Under the pieces are notes generated by a model that made no database searches, was not told the DNA's origin, and worked only from the letters and a program-made list of their open reading frames with translations. Made by a program: the position numbers and the translations under genes. From Aricia agestis (lineage: Eukaryota; Arthropoda; Insecta; Lepidoptera; Lycaenidae), in assembly GCF_905147365.1 (NCBI RefSeq), contig NC_056415.1, positions 17,254,001 to 17,318,000 of the forward strand: a DNA stretch of 64,000 nucleotides, read 5' to 3'. Of this stretch, positions 1 through 10,450 are shown piece by piece (the first letter of the stretch is position 1; each line of letters begins with the position of its first letter).

Positions 1-290
1 ACGTGGTCTACTTCTTATCTGACCCAAATAACAGAAAAATTGCTCTAGTAGTTCGTGAGATAAGCCCTTCAAATAATTTGTCCCATTTATTCCACATTTT
101 CCTGTATTTCTTCGCTCTTATTAGTCAGAGCGTGATAAAGAATAGCCTATAGCCTGCCTTGATAAATGGGCTATTTAAAACTGAAAGAATTTTTCAAATC
201 AGACCAGTACTTTTTAAGTTTAGCGCATAGAAATAAACAAACAAACTAACTAACTAACAAACTCTTCCGCTTTATAATATTAAGTATAGA
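1..290 (-). mobile_element. Helitron-like element, 5' end (truncated by window edge)
   Basis: Read on the minus strand, the element begins TCTATACTTAATATTATAAA at 290, the usual 5'-TC start of the lepidopteran Helitron-like family seen again at 4141-4981. It continues through runs of GTTTGTTTGTTAGTTAG into a body with repeated phrases resembling 'agtagttcctgagattagcgc'. The other end lies outside the window. It has no coding capacity, so it is a non-autonomous copy. The Helitron assignment rests on the terminal sequence rules (TC start, CTAG end) seen in the complete relative. Confidence 0.6.
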
Positions 291-1240
291 TTCTCAACAA
301 CACAAGATTCAAAAAGCAAAAAAACAAAAACTTAATCAACGATAAATTAATGAATACTTAGGAAAATCTAGAAAACAGCGCTTAAAGGCTTTCAATGAAA
401 CCGATTACTTCTTAAAATAATTAGAAATTATATTATTTTAGGCTCAAAATCAAAAAACTTTAACAATATCTCCGAAACAAGTTAACGTCTAATACTTTAA
501 TTGCGAGAAAAGTCTAGAATCTAGGCTAGAACAAGACGTAGCCTACCTTGTGTGTGTCCGCGGCTGCACTGCGCGGTGAGGGTTGACTGAACCGACTTGA
601 ACTACACAGGGGTGGGCAAACTTTTGTCTAGCTCACAGGTAAGTACTGGATTTTATCTATTTTGTAATTAAATAGCTATAAAAACTAAGATACTTTAAAA
701 GGTTTTTGTCTAGTATGTAGGTACTATCAGAGAAGTTGATACATAGGCTGATTGCGTACCTGCGTAATTTGGTCGTGTTATGTCAAACCCAGCCGACAAA
801 TTACGAACAACATTGAATTGGCATATTTTAACCAAATGACGTAGGTCCATCAACTGAAACATCATGAATTAATTTCTTCAATGGTACAAAAATTGCAAAC
901 TCTGCCTTGACAGTAACGATAAAATGTCTTTTTTACCTTTAACTAATTTATTATTAAAAAAACCTTTCAAAGTTTATAGGAAATTCACAGACTTCCACCA
1001 CTCCATTGCAAAAATTCTTTGTCAGTAATTTGTAGAGCCTCCTTCGAATATTTATTTACCAAACAGCCTACTAGAAAAGTTGCAGCATCATAGTAATCCA
1101 TTAAATTTTTTATTAATTTATTACCTGCAATTAAATTAAAATGATTATTTATCAATTAAATTAAAATGTTTACTTATTATTGTAAAACAGTCCGAAATAA
1201 GCTTAAGCTTTTTGCTGTTTCCTCTAATATACAATAAAAT
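291..1240. other. AT-rich spacer with a GC-richer island and a splice-donor-like site
   Basis: I see no open gene. Bases ~535-640 are GC-richer than their surroundings and end in CACAG|GTAAGTA (GT at 639-640), a textbook donor consensus, so a noncoding first exon of an unseen gene is possible but unsupported. A CAGGGGTGGGCAAACTTTT string at 607 resembles the terminal repeat of hAT transposons; no matching partner with an 8-bp target duplication was found. Confidence 0.3.
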
Positions 1241-1690
1241 CGGCCAAGTGCGAGATGGACTCGCGCACGAAGGGTTCCGTACCACAATAGCGCAAAAATA
1301 CGCTGAAAATTGTGTTTTTTGTATGGGAGCCCCCCTTGATTATTTTAATTTAAATATTAATATAATTTATTAAAGTGCAAATAAAACTGAGTATTTTGTG
1401 AAAATTTCAAGTGCCTATGTATTGCCGTTACTGATATCGAGCAAAAAATAGCAAAAAAATCACGTTTGTTGTATGGGAGCCCCCCTTAAATATTTAATTT
1501 ATTTTGTTTTTAGTATTTGTTGTTATAGCGGCAACAGATATACACAATCTGTGAAAATTTCAGAAGTCTAGCTATAGCGTTTCTTGAGTTACAGCCTGGA
1601 GACACACAGACAGACAGACGGACAGACGGACAGACATCGAAGTCTTAGTAATAGGGTCCCGTTTTTACCCTTTGGGTACGGAACCCTAAA
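1241..1690 (+). mobile_element. (GTCY)n-carrying MITE, full-length-looking copy
   Basis: The copy runs from CGGCCAAGTGCGAG to GGGTACGGAACCCTAAAA. It contains two 'tatgggagcccccctt' blocks, a 'gtgaaaatttcagaagtctagctatag' block and a GACAGACGGACAGACGGACAGAC microsatellite (1607-1634) before a terminal inverted GGGTTCCGT/ACGGAACCC pair. The same family recurs at 10451-11545, 24485-25590, 50686-50910 and 56500-56895. It encodes no protein and must be moved by another element's enzyme. MITEs with hitchhiking GTCY microsatellites are an established lepidopteran class; this assignment is by motif. Confidence 0.6.
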
Positions 1691-3225
1691 AAACTTACAT
1701 CGGGCAAACAGAATGATAATAATTACACATTTATTATTACTATTGTAAGACTAGTTGCATTTTTTTTTTATTTAAAACTTTTGCATTTTTTTTGCATTGC
1801 ATTTTTTTCCCGGCAGATCATGCCTGATCATTTATTTGTATTTTTCTAGACATTTGCTAGCATGAATGAATGTAGCAAATCTCTAGACATATTTTTTTGT
1901 AAATAAATTATAAAGTTTATAATATCAACGAATATAGTGTCAAGTCTAACAGCTTTTATTATGTGTTTGCTTGCTAAAATGTTGTAGACCCCTGGCTATA
2001 TAGTATATAGGCCTGCACCGACGGGAACAACTAACCGGAACTGTTACATAAGACCTGAGCTTTTTGTGATCAATTACTGTTTTATGCCCATTTATAGACT
2101 CACTTATCATTTTATTAATGTCTAGAAATACAAATGTTGTAATGTTGAGTTGACGGACATTCGTTTACCGAATTAATATACTTAAGTAAAAAAATTATTT
2201 TCAGGGATAAGCTCTCCTTTGTCTTATTCAGGTCTTAATCTATATACAGACCAATTTTCATCAAAATTGGTTAAGCGTTTAAATCGAGAACAGTTAAAAA
2301 GGATTGCAAGTGTGCATGAACACACCGCCAGCATACGGTTGCTTATTTTTTGGTGGTTTCCTTAAACTTATGCTAACTTTCATTATTCGTAGGTTAACAT
2401 ATTAATATTACTGGCTATTTGAAAGAGCTTTGCGATTTTACGTTAATTTTTTTTTATAAAATTTAACGTAAAATTCTGATTTAAATCATGACAATTATTA
2501 ATTTACGGTTGATTTTATTTTAGATTAAGTTTATGTTAAAAGCTTTTCATTGTAACAATTTAAATTGGTGTGTAATATTATTAAGTGCCTTTGCTGACAT
2601 TTGTGCAAATTCTTTCATACATTTTGCTTTTATAACACTGTTTTCCGATTAACAAAATATAAGATGTAAAACATAATTAAATTAATGAATTCAGTATATT
2701 TTAAAATAATAATAATAATAATAATTATTATTATTATTAGTATTTTAAAGTCATTGTTAATATATAACGGTTAAGTCGTACATGTCCGTTTTTACGTTGA
2801 AATATTTAAAATATATTATAATATTATGTCGCAGTCATCTGCGATTCGATTGAATGACTAGCGCATTCATTGAATGATACCATTCAATTGAATAACTAAA
2901 AGACAACTTGTCAAGACGTTGACCGTAACGTCTTGACTAAAAGTCATAATATAGTGAAGTCGTTAAATGGCATGCTATAATTTTTAAGTAGCCGTTGACG
3001 GGGTAGTTATAACAAAGACTTCTATTTAGACTGAGTTTAAATTTAAAATAGGTTAATCCACGCTGTTATAATATTATGTTATTACAAATTTATACTTAGC
3101 ACTTTAAATTGAAAAAATATTTTACGTGTAGCTGTGCCGCAGGCTGAAAAGGATTGGGAACCCCTGCGTTAAACAAAGATATAATGAGGTTAAAGACAGA
3201 TTTTATTTACAAGATGCGTCGTTGG
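1691..3225. other. AT-rich intergenic spacer
   Basis: No coding region is recognisable. It holds a (AAT)n/(ATT)n palindromic microsatellite around 2706-2740, several long A/T runs, and a block at 3120-3166 ending 'ggattgggaacccctg', which resembles the right terminus of a hAT element. The sequence directly abuts the LTR retrotransposon, whose target duplication TATG is at 3226-3229. Confidence 0.4.
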
Positions 3226-3229
3226 TATG

Positions 3230-3380
3230 TGTGGTGTTTGTATAGAACCTTTTTATAGTTTTATCTTTCAGATAAGTTTTGTCTTTTTAATGTCAAGTGT
3301 CAACCTTCACTCTGTAAATAAATATCTTTTCATCAGCATATCCTAAGTTGTTTAATAACTAAAATACGCAGATATCTTAG
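3230..3380 (+). repeat. 5' LTR of the gypsy element
   Basis: It starts TGTGGTGTTTGTATAG and ends ATATCTTAG. The matching 3' copy is at 8143-8293. An AATAAA-like signal (aaataaatatc) lies in the second half. Boundaries were set by where the two copies stop matching and by the flanking TATG duplication. Confidence 0.92.
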
Positions 3381-3391
3381 TGGCGACGAGG
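3381..3391 (+). promoter_or_regulatory. Primer-binding site (tRNA 3' end complement)
   Basis: TGGCGACGAGG directly abuts the end of the 5' LTR. TGG pairs with the CCA tail of a tRNA primer used to start minus-strand DNA. I cannot say which tRNA without a search. Confidence 0.7.
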
Positions 3392-3404
3392 TAAAAACGT
3401 TAAA

Positions 3405-4100
3405 ATGTCGGTGGGTAAGTTGGCCGACTTTAATTTAGAGACGGATTGCTGGGAGTCGTATATAGACAGACTCGAACAATACTTCATCTGTAATAGCATT
3501 AAGGATGAACTGAAAGTGGCAACGCTGATTACGGCTGTAGGCGCTGAGACATACGAGCTGATGACAAGCTTATGTACTCCGCACAAGCCAGCCACGAAGC
3601 AGTACTCAGAGCTCGTTGAGATAGTGGGAAGACATATCAAACCTACACCATCGGTTTTAGCCGAAAGGTACATTTTTCGGAGACGGGTACAAGGTCGCTC
3701 AGAGAATGTGGCAAATTTCGTAGCCGATCTAAAGAAATTATCCAAGAATTGTGGATTCGTTGACGACTCTCTATGTGAAAACTTGAGGGATCAGTTGGTG
3801 TGCGGATTGCGGAACGACGGCATCAGACAAAGGCTGTTTACCGAAGAGAATAAGAGAATGTGACTTTTAATAAGGCATATACTATTGCTTTAGCAATGGA
3901 ATCGGCTGAGTCAGATGCAGCCCTGGTAGTTAGTGACCGAGAGCGGCAGGTTCCGCCAGTCGGTACCGTGCCCACAAGCAGACAGCCCACCGTCTATAAA
4001 CTCGACGGGACTCGAGTTTTAGCTCGGGGCGCAGGAGAGTAGGAAGGTCACCTCAAGCGAATGTGTCCCCGCAAGAGAGCTAGTACTCGCCTTAGCTGTC
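3405..4100 (+). pseudogene. gag: Gag of the gypsy element (frameshifted)
   Basis: The ATG at 3405, 24 bases after the LTR end, opens a 152-residue frame ending at 3863. Its sequence has the retrotransposon-gag helical domain (ESYIDRLEQYF near residue 18; later RYIFRRRVQGRSENVANFVADLKKL). Near 3855 the reading frame shifts: the next frame (3860-4042) continues with TFNKAYTIALAMESAESDA, the expected gag C-terminal helix. After a TAG at 4040-4042 the same frame reads EGHLKRMCPRKRAS, the second half of a CCHC zinc knuckle; the first cysteines are lost. Gag forms the virus-like particle that packages element RNA. The rest of gag and the joint to protease were displaced or lost at the Helitron insertion. 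Confidence 0.85.
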
Positions 4101-4140
4101 TAGAGGAGGCTAGAGGCGACAACACGGGTAGTATAGATAA

Positions 4141-4981
4141 CTAGCTGTTGCCCGCGACTTCGTCCGCGTTAGCATAGTAGATCACGTCCCAAGTATTATT
4201 TATTGTACAAAAATATTAAATTTACAGAATTGACTTTCCAACGATTTTATTATACATAGATGTTCCGCGCGGCTTCGCTTGCGTAATTTAGGAATTTCAC
4301 GCGACCGTACATTTTTCCGCAAAAAAATAGCCTATGTCCCTTAACGTGGTGGCTTCATGTTTGCCAAATAAAATAAAAATTGCTCCAGTAGTTCTTAAGA
4401 TAATAAGCAATTTCATATAATTTCCCCCGTTTTTTCCACATTTTCCTCTATTTATTCGCTCCTATTAGTCTTATAATGATAAAATGTAGCTAATGGCCTT
4501 TCTCGATAAATAGGCTATCTAACACTAAAAGAATTTTTGAAATCGGACAAGTAGTTCCTGAGATTAGCGCGTTCAAATAAGCCCTTTCAAATAATTTCCC
4601 CCCGTTTTTTCCACATTTTCCTCTATTTCTTCGCTTTTATTAGTCTTAGCGTAATATAATATAGCCTATAACCTTTCTTAACAAATAGGCTATCTAACAC
4701 TAAAAGATTTTTTTAAATCGGACCAGTAGTTCCTGAGATTAGCGCGTTCAAATAAGCCCTTTCATATAATTTCCCCCGTTTTTTTCACATTTTCCTCTAT
4801 TTCTTCGCTCCTATGGTATTAGCGTGTTAAAATATAGCCTATAGCCTTCCTCGATAAATGGGCTATCTAACACTGAAATAATTTTTCAAATCGGACCAGT
4901 AGTTCCTGAGATTAGCGCGTTCAAATAAACAAACAAACAAACAAACTAACAAACTCTGCAGAATTATAATATTAGTATAGA
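4141..4981 (-). mobile_element. Helitron-like element inserted in the gypsy element
   Basis: On the minus strand it starts TCTATACTAATATTATAA (4981) and ends with the hairpin CGCGGACGAAGTCGCG, then GGCAACAGCTAG (4141). It sits between A and T on the host strand with no target duplication, which is the Helitron insertion rule. The interior holds four diverged tandem blocks of about 180-200 bp containing 'aaatcggaccagtagttcctgagatt' and 'ttcccccgtttttccacattttcctctatt'. It has no coding sequence, so it is non-autonomous. It separates the gag remnant from the protease. Confidence 0.75.
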
Positions 4982-4983
4982 TG

Positions 4984-7900
4984 AGGAGGTATATAATTAT
5001 TCTATTTGTAATAGCTCTTTTAAGGATTTTCCCCCCTACACTATTAATATTACCGTTAATGATAAAAATTTAGTAATGGAAATTGATACGGGAAGTGCAA
5101 TTTCATGTATTAACAAGGAAACGTACGACAGAATGTTTAAGAATTGTAAAATATTTCCTAGCGAGATTAAGCTTAGGTACTACACGGGAGAACTGAAGGA
5201 ACCTATTGGTAAAATAAGGCCTCTACTTGTATATAATCAATGTAAAAAAAAATGACTTGTTTATAGTCGAGAGAGGTAAAAGTAACCTTTTAGGTCGGCA
5301 GTGGATTAGCGAGTTAAAGATATATCTACAGCCATCGCAAGTGTTTAGCATTAGCGGAGATCATAACTGGGATTACTTTAGTTCCAGGTTCTCTAAGGTC
5401 TTTGCGGATGGACTCGGGAAGTATACAGGTGGAACAGTCGGTTTTCGCTTACGAGAGGGGGCACAGCCGATCTTTTTACGTGCTCGCCCGTTAGCTTACG
5501 CTTTACGTGAACCAGTAGAGAAGGCACTCGAACAACTACAGCGTGATGGAGTAATTTCCCCTGTGTCAAGTTCGGACTGGGCGACACCTATCGTACCGGT
5601 AATGAAAAAGGACGGCACGATACGTATTTGCGGTGATTTTAAACTTACGCTGTATAAGTGTTTGGAAATCGGTCGTTTTCCGCTACCTCGGGTTGAGGAT
5701 TTGTTAGCCAAATTACATGGAGGAGATAAATTTTCTAAAATTGACTTATCGCAGGCGTATACGCAATTTGAACTCGATGAGTCCCAAAAATTCACTGTTA
5801 TTAATACGCATAAAGGTTTGTTTAAATATAATAGACTTATTTTCGGTTTAGCATCTAGTCCGGGAATTTTTCAAAGAAAGATGGAACAGATTTTTGCAGG
5901 CTTGCCCGGGGTTGGTGTTTTCTTAGACGATATTATCATAACGGATAAAAATGATGAGTCACATTTGGCTACCTTGAGTGAAGTTTTCACGAGATTGGAA
6001 AAATGGGGTTTGCGAGTTCGAAAAGATAAATGTACTCTTTTTGGCGACTCCGTTTCATACTTAGGATTTATTATCGATAAGAACGGAGTTCATACCGACC
6101 CAATCAAGGTGGAAGCTATTAAAAAAGTAAAGACACCAACCAACGTTTCCGATTTGCGGAAATTTATGCCCAACATGAGTACTATGCTAGCACCTTTATA
6201 CGACCTTCTTAAGAAGAATTCTAGGTATAGGTGGGACCAAAGATGTGAACGGGCATTTAACGATATTAAAAATATTTTAGCCTCTAGTGAAGTCCTCGTA
6301 CACTACTCTCTAGACTTACCGCTTATTTTAACGGCAGATGCCAGTAGTATCGGTATAAGAGCAGTCATCTCGCATATTACGTCTCAAGGGGAGAGACCGA
6401 TTGCATACGCTTCCCGAACACTTAATTCGGCAGAGAAAAATTACTCCCAAATTGAGCGAGAGGCTTTGTCCATTATATTTGGTGTACGGAAATTCCTTCA
6501 ATATTTGTACGGGCGTAAGTTTATTTTGAGGACGGATCATAAGCCTCTATTTATCATATTTGGCGATAAGGCAGGTATTCCGATCATGGCGGCTAGTAGG
6601 ATGCAAAGATGGGCGGTTATACTAGGTGGCTACGATTACAAAATCGAATATGTTAGCAGTAAGAATAACGCTGCGGATGCCTTCTCAAGGTTGCCAGTAA
6701 ACCAGCAGGTAAGTGTGAAACAAGAGAGCACATATCTTTCTTTCGTGCAATCTTTTTTACCGATCACTAGGAAGGAGGTGCAAGAGCAGGTCAGCTTGGA
6801 TAGTAACCTAAGAAAGGTGATGGCGTATTTACATTCAGGTTGGCCCGATTCTCGCCCTGATCCGGAATTACGACCCTACTTCGCGCGACGTAACGAGTTG
6901 TATATCGATATGGAGTGTATCGTATGGGGCTATAGGTTAGTTATACCGGCTAGCTTATGGTCATATATGTTGAGCGAGTTGCATGTGGGTCATATGGGGG
7001 TAGTGAAAATGAAGAGCATAGCTCGAAGTTTCGTCTGATGGCCGGGCATAGATGCCGATATCGAAAGAGTTTGTAGAGAATGTGCGACGTGCATAGCGGA
7101 GAGTTCGGCGCCACCCAAGGCGGCGATACAGCCGTGGCCGCATGAGCCGGAACCGTGGTCGAGGTTGCATGTTGATTTTTTGGGTCCATTAAACGGTAAA
7201 ACGTTTCTAGTAATTATCGACGCGACCAGTAAGTGGCTAGAAGTTTTTCATATGCCTAGGACCAACGCTGGTGCGGTTATTAAAGTGTTGCGAGAGACGT
7301 TTGCGCGGTTCGGGCTGCCGAAGCAAGTGGTGTCCGACAATGGGCCACCTTTCTCTAGTAGGGAGTATCTGGAATTCATGACTAATAACGGTATCAAAAT
7401 TTCGTTTTCGGTGATTTATCACCCGGCCTCTTATGGTGCCGCCGAGGGGGCGGTCAGAATATGCAAGCGGGCGTTGAAGATATCGGCCCGGGATGGCTGC
7501 GATCTAGATGCGGCTTTGCAGGCATATCTGCTGGCATATAGAAACGTAGAGCATAGCACCACGGGTGTGTCGCCAGCCATGATGTTGCAACGTAGGTCGT
7601 TACGTACTAGGCTAGATCATCTGAGGCGGGGTAGGCCGATTGAGGATAAGGTGCGGACAGCTCAGGAAAAACAAATTGAATCCGCCCGGGGGCAACCGCG
7701 AGCTTTTCAAGTTGGGGAGGACGTCGTGGTGCACAATTACGCGCAAGGCGAAAAATGGGTGCAAGGGAGAGTAGAGGAAGGAGTAGGCTCTCGGCACTAC
7801 GTAGTAAATACGGGTCTAGGTCAATTAAAACGGCACGTGGACCAAATTAAGCCATGGGCCGTGCCGTATGAGCCGCCGGATATACCGGGGACCTCAAGCA

Positions 7901-8067
7901 ATAGCCCCGGTAGCCACCCAGCTGCGGGCGAGGGTGGCGCACCTGTATTAGTAGTACCACCACCCCCAAGCGACGCTCCCGTTGCGACAAACCCGCCTCC
8001 CTCTGTTCCACCTGTACGCTTACACCGACCCAGACGCCTTACGAAGCCAGACAGGCTGGGCTATTAG
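4984..8067 (+). pseudogene. pol: Pol polyprotein of the gypsy element (protease, RT, RNase H, integrase)
   Basis: The protease begins just after the Helitron and shows MEIDTGSAISC (catalytic DTG, about 5081-5100). A frameshift near 5230 moves into the long frame 5227-7038, which carries the end of protease (LLGRQWISEL), RT with VFLDDIIIT at the active site, and RNase H (ADASSIGIRAVIS; QIEREALSIIFGVRKF). Between LRKF and MPNMSTMLAP about ten residues usual in this connection are missing. At 7036-7038 a TGA interrupts the zinc-binding HHCC region; the same frame resumes (WPGIDADIERVCREC) and runs to 8067 with the integrase core (HVDFLGP, VSDNGPP, AAEGAV) and a proline-rich tail. Pol copies RNA into DNA and inserts it. 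The lesions make this copy non-autonomous. Confidence 0.9.
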
Positions 8068-8142
8068 TAGGCTACTAAGGGTAATTAAGTACTTAGGCTA
8101 GTTGTTATTATTAAAGCAGTATTTTGTAATTTAGTGTGAGGG

Positions 8143-8293
8143 TGTGGTGTTTGTATAGAACCTTTTTATAGTTTTACCTTTCAGATAAGTTTTGTCTTTT
8201 TAATGTCAAGTGTCAACCTTCACTCTGTAAATAAATATCTTTTCATCAGCATATCCTAAGTTGTTTAATTACTAAAATACGCAGATATCTTAG
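8143..8293 (+). repeat. 3' LTR of the gypsy element
   Basis: It matches the 5' LTR along 151 bp with a T/C difference in 'ttttaYcttt' and an A/T difference in 'tttaatWacta'. It is preceded by the purine run GTGAGGG and followed by TATG, the target duplication. Confidence 0.92.
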
Positions 8294-8309
8294 TATGATT
8301 TTTTAAATA

Positions 8310-8640
8310 TTTTTTTTTATAAAATAAGGGGCAAACGAGCAAACGGGTCACCTGATGGAGAGCAACTACCATTGCCCATGGACACTCGCAACATCAGAAG
8401 AGCTGCAGGTGCGTTGCCGGCCTTGTAAGAGGGCATACGCTTTCTTCTTGAAGGTTTGCAGGTCGTATAGGCCCGAAAATATTGCTGGTGACAGTTCGTT
8501 CCAGAGTTTTACAGTGCGAAGCAGAAAGTTACGCGAAAAACGCACGGTGGAAGACTGCCACTCATCAATGTGATGAGGATGGTATATGTTTCGCGTGAAA
8601 CGATGGCAAAAAGTTGCAGGAGGTATGATATTATATTATG
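8310..8640 (-). mobile_element. 3' end of a LINE (pol C-terminus plus tail)
   Basis: On the minus strand an open stretch of about 90 codons ends at a TAG at 8366-8368. It reads like the extreme C-terminus of a non-LTR retrotransposon polymerase: LRTVKLWNELSPAIFSGLYD, followed by LQTFKKKAYALLQGRQRT. The following 'gggtcacctgatggagag...gcaaacgag' tail ends in an A run (T run at about 8315). The last ~120 bases are nearly the same as the 3' part of the SINE copies at 20840-21161 and 60286-60631. The copy is 5'-truncated, as is typical of LINEs, and not functional. Confidence 0.65.
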
Positions 8641-9470
8641 ATATTTTTGCAAAGTCTACGTTAACTAAGAGTAAGTAAGTAGACAAAAAACCATTCGAAA
8701 ATCATTCTCAATGTTCTTGACCATAAAAATCTTTTCTTTTATGTTTATAAATAAATAATTATAATATTATATTTTCAAGTTTTTAGGTTTCCAAGCTTAA
8801 TGGTTGAAAACAGGAACCTATCTGACTTTCTATCTGTCATCCGTCCGTCTATCATCAAACTTTACCTAAAGAACCGTAATAAAGAAATTTTCACAAATTA
8901 AGTATTTTTGTTGGCGCTATTAGAACAAAATATTATAGTCAATTAAAATAAAATTAATGATTATTAGTGTGGGGGCCACATACAACAACAACGTGATTTT
9001 TTTGCTCTATATACATTATAATGGTACGGCACTGATGGTTGTTCATCATGAAATGAAGCTTCAGCCAGCTTCAGTGAAATAATAGCTGCACCGGAGTGCA
9101 GCTATTATTTCACGTTGCTGATTACCCAAAGACTCATATTGGTTTGAAATTGACAGAATTTGTGGCACGAGTCGCACTGAAGAAGAACAAAAGTCTCAAA
9201 ATAACTGAACGTATATGATAACAAGTCTATAAATTACTCGCTGCCTTATAGGTAGAAACGGACATGTAAGACATGACTTCATTTACATTGCTAAACTATA
9301 TAAAAATACATGTACATATATTGTATAATAATAGTCATATAAATTCACTGAATACGAGTACACCTGCGTGCAGCGCTCCCTGTAAATAAGAACAAACTGT
9401 ATGACATGTCCATGTTCGCGCGGAAAGGCGCGTAATTTCAAACGCGGTACAAGACGGTAAGTATAGTGTG
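8641..9470. other. Repeat debris and a perfect hairpin
   Basis: Bases ~8810-9050 contain 'ctgtcatccgtccgtctatc', 'aattttcac' and 'gggggccacatacaacaacaacgtgattttttt', so this is a decayed (GTCY)n MITE on the minus strand. The remainder is AT-rich with no coding signal that I can support. Confidence 0.4.
9074..9113. repeat. Perfect 18-bp inverted repeat (hairpin)
   Basis: GTGAAATAATAGCTGCAC and its exact reverse complement are separated by CGGA, forming an 18-bp stem with a 4-nt loop. No coding context exists, so it may be a tiny foldback element or a chance relic; there is no U-run to suggest a terminator. Confidence 0.8.
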
Positions 9471-9652
9471 CCGAGTGTGAGTTTTTTGTTTGACATTCGA
9501 TCGTGAACGCGTTTGGCATTTACTAAGATTTTGTATGGGAGCTGGGCTCACTCCCGTGAGCATCGCTAGGTGGCGCTGTACAAAACCCATACAAAATCTT
9601 AGTAAACGCCAAACGCGTTCACGATCGAATGTGTAACAAAAACTCACACTCG
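9471..9652. mobile_element. Foldback MITE with ~68-bp inverted arms
   Basis: The left arm runs from CCGAGTGTGAGTTTTTTG through GAACGCGTTTGGCATTTAC to TTTTGTATGGG (9471-9539). The right arm (about 9585-9652) is its near-exact reverse complement. The ~45-bp centre includes 'ctcactcccgtgagcatcgc'. No target duplication is obvious. The high arm identity implies recent formation or conversion. Confidence 0.75.
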
Positions 9653-10450
9653 GGCCTCAGCTGTCCGCATCTACCACAGTAAAATCTAACACAACTCTCA
9701 TCTTGTCGTCATTTACCTCTTCTTATCTTTGGAATTACTTGTGATAGAAAAAAATAATGTAGGAATATGCGTCTCATTATATGGACTTGACCTTTTATAC
9801 GTAGGGACCGTCGAAATATTGTAGTGTTCTAATGCACACAAACAGACGCTCGATAGCTCGGCAAGATTTGGCAACGAGAGGCACAACCTCCCCGTCTGAA
9901 TACTAGCGGACGACTGCCGCCCGCGCCCGCGCAGACCACCTTTGAACCGAGTTGTTCGGAAATACTGTTTTCCGATATCTTTCAAAAGAAAATAATGTTC
10001 GATTTTTATAAAAAATGCTGACATTCAACAATAACAGATTCCAAATATATCTATGAAAAAAAATATGCATATATCCCAGCCGTTTAGGAGAAGTCCCGAT
10101 TTCAAATTGAAAATCGATGTCACGTATTATTTTTTTATTGAGGCAAGGGTAAGACATACAGCAGAAAAAAAAATTGAAATATTAGATGTTGAACTGAACT
10201 TTCACATATATTTTTTTCAACTCTTTCCTGTCAGAAATTAATGAGTAGTTAGAAAAACAAAATAACCATTTCACGACTCTATTCGCCTTAATGAGGTGGT
10301 TAAAACCGACAGTATATATATTATATTAAGTCTATGGTTAAAACCGCGTATGTGACAGGTCAACCCGCAAACTACTGTTACTGCATTATTCATGTAAGCT
10401 ATTCGCGTATGTTTATTAAGTTTTTATTTACGTGACGTGTTACTATTTTT
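9653..10450. other. Spacer without recognisable gene
   Basis: It is AT-rich apart from 9880-9950 (CCGCCCGCGCCCGCGC). I found no domain, no tRNA fold and no clear repeat ends. Short open frames on both strands look like chance. Confidence 0.4.

Larger units (their letters stand above)
3230..8293 (+). mobile_element. Ty3/gypsy LTR retrotransposon, defective, with nested Helitron
   Basis: Two 151-bp LTRs (3230-3380 and 8143-8293) bracket a gag-pol region and are flanked by a 4-bp target duplication TATG (3226-3229 and 8294-8297). A primer-binding site starting TGG follows the 5' LTR, and a short purine run (GTGAGGG, 8136-8142) precedes the 3' LTR. The LTRs differ at only two positions that I can see, so the insertion is fairly young. 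Coding is nonetheless damaged: a gag frameshift, a frameshift in the protease, one TGA in the integrase and a short deletion in reverse transcriptase. The inserted Helitron at 4141-4981 removes the gag-pol joint. The pol domain order (PR-RT-RH-IN) is that of Ty3/gypsy elements. Confidence 0.93.

Noticed and set aside
639..640. Donor splice site of a host gene's first exon
   Set aside because: The consensus is good, but no acceptor, promoter or coding continuation could be tied to it within the window.
607..3166. One hAT transposon from CAGGGGTGGGC to GGGAACCCCTG
   Set aside because: The termini are only partly complementary, and the 8-bp flanks do not match (actaca-type versus cgttaaac). No transposase is present.
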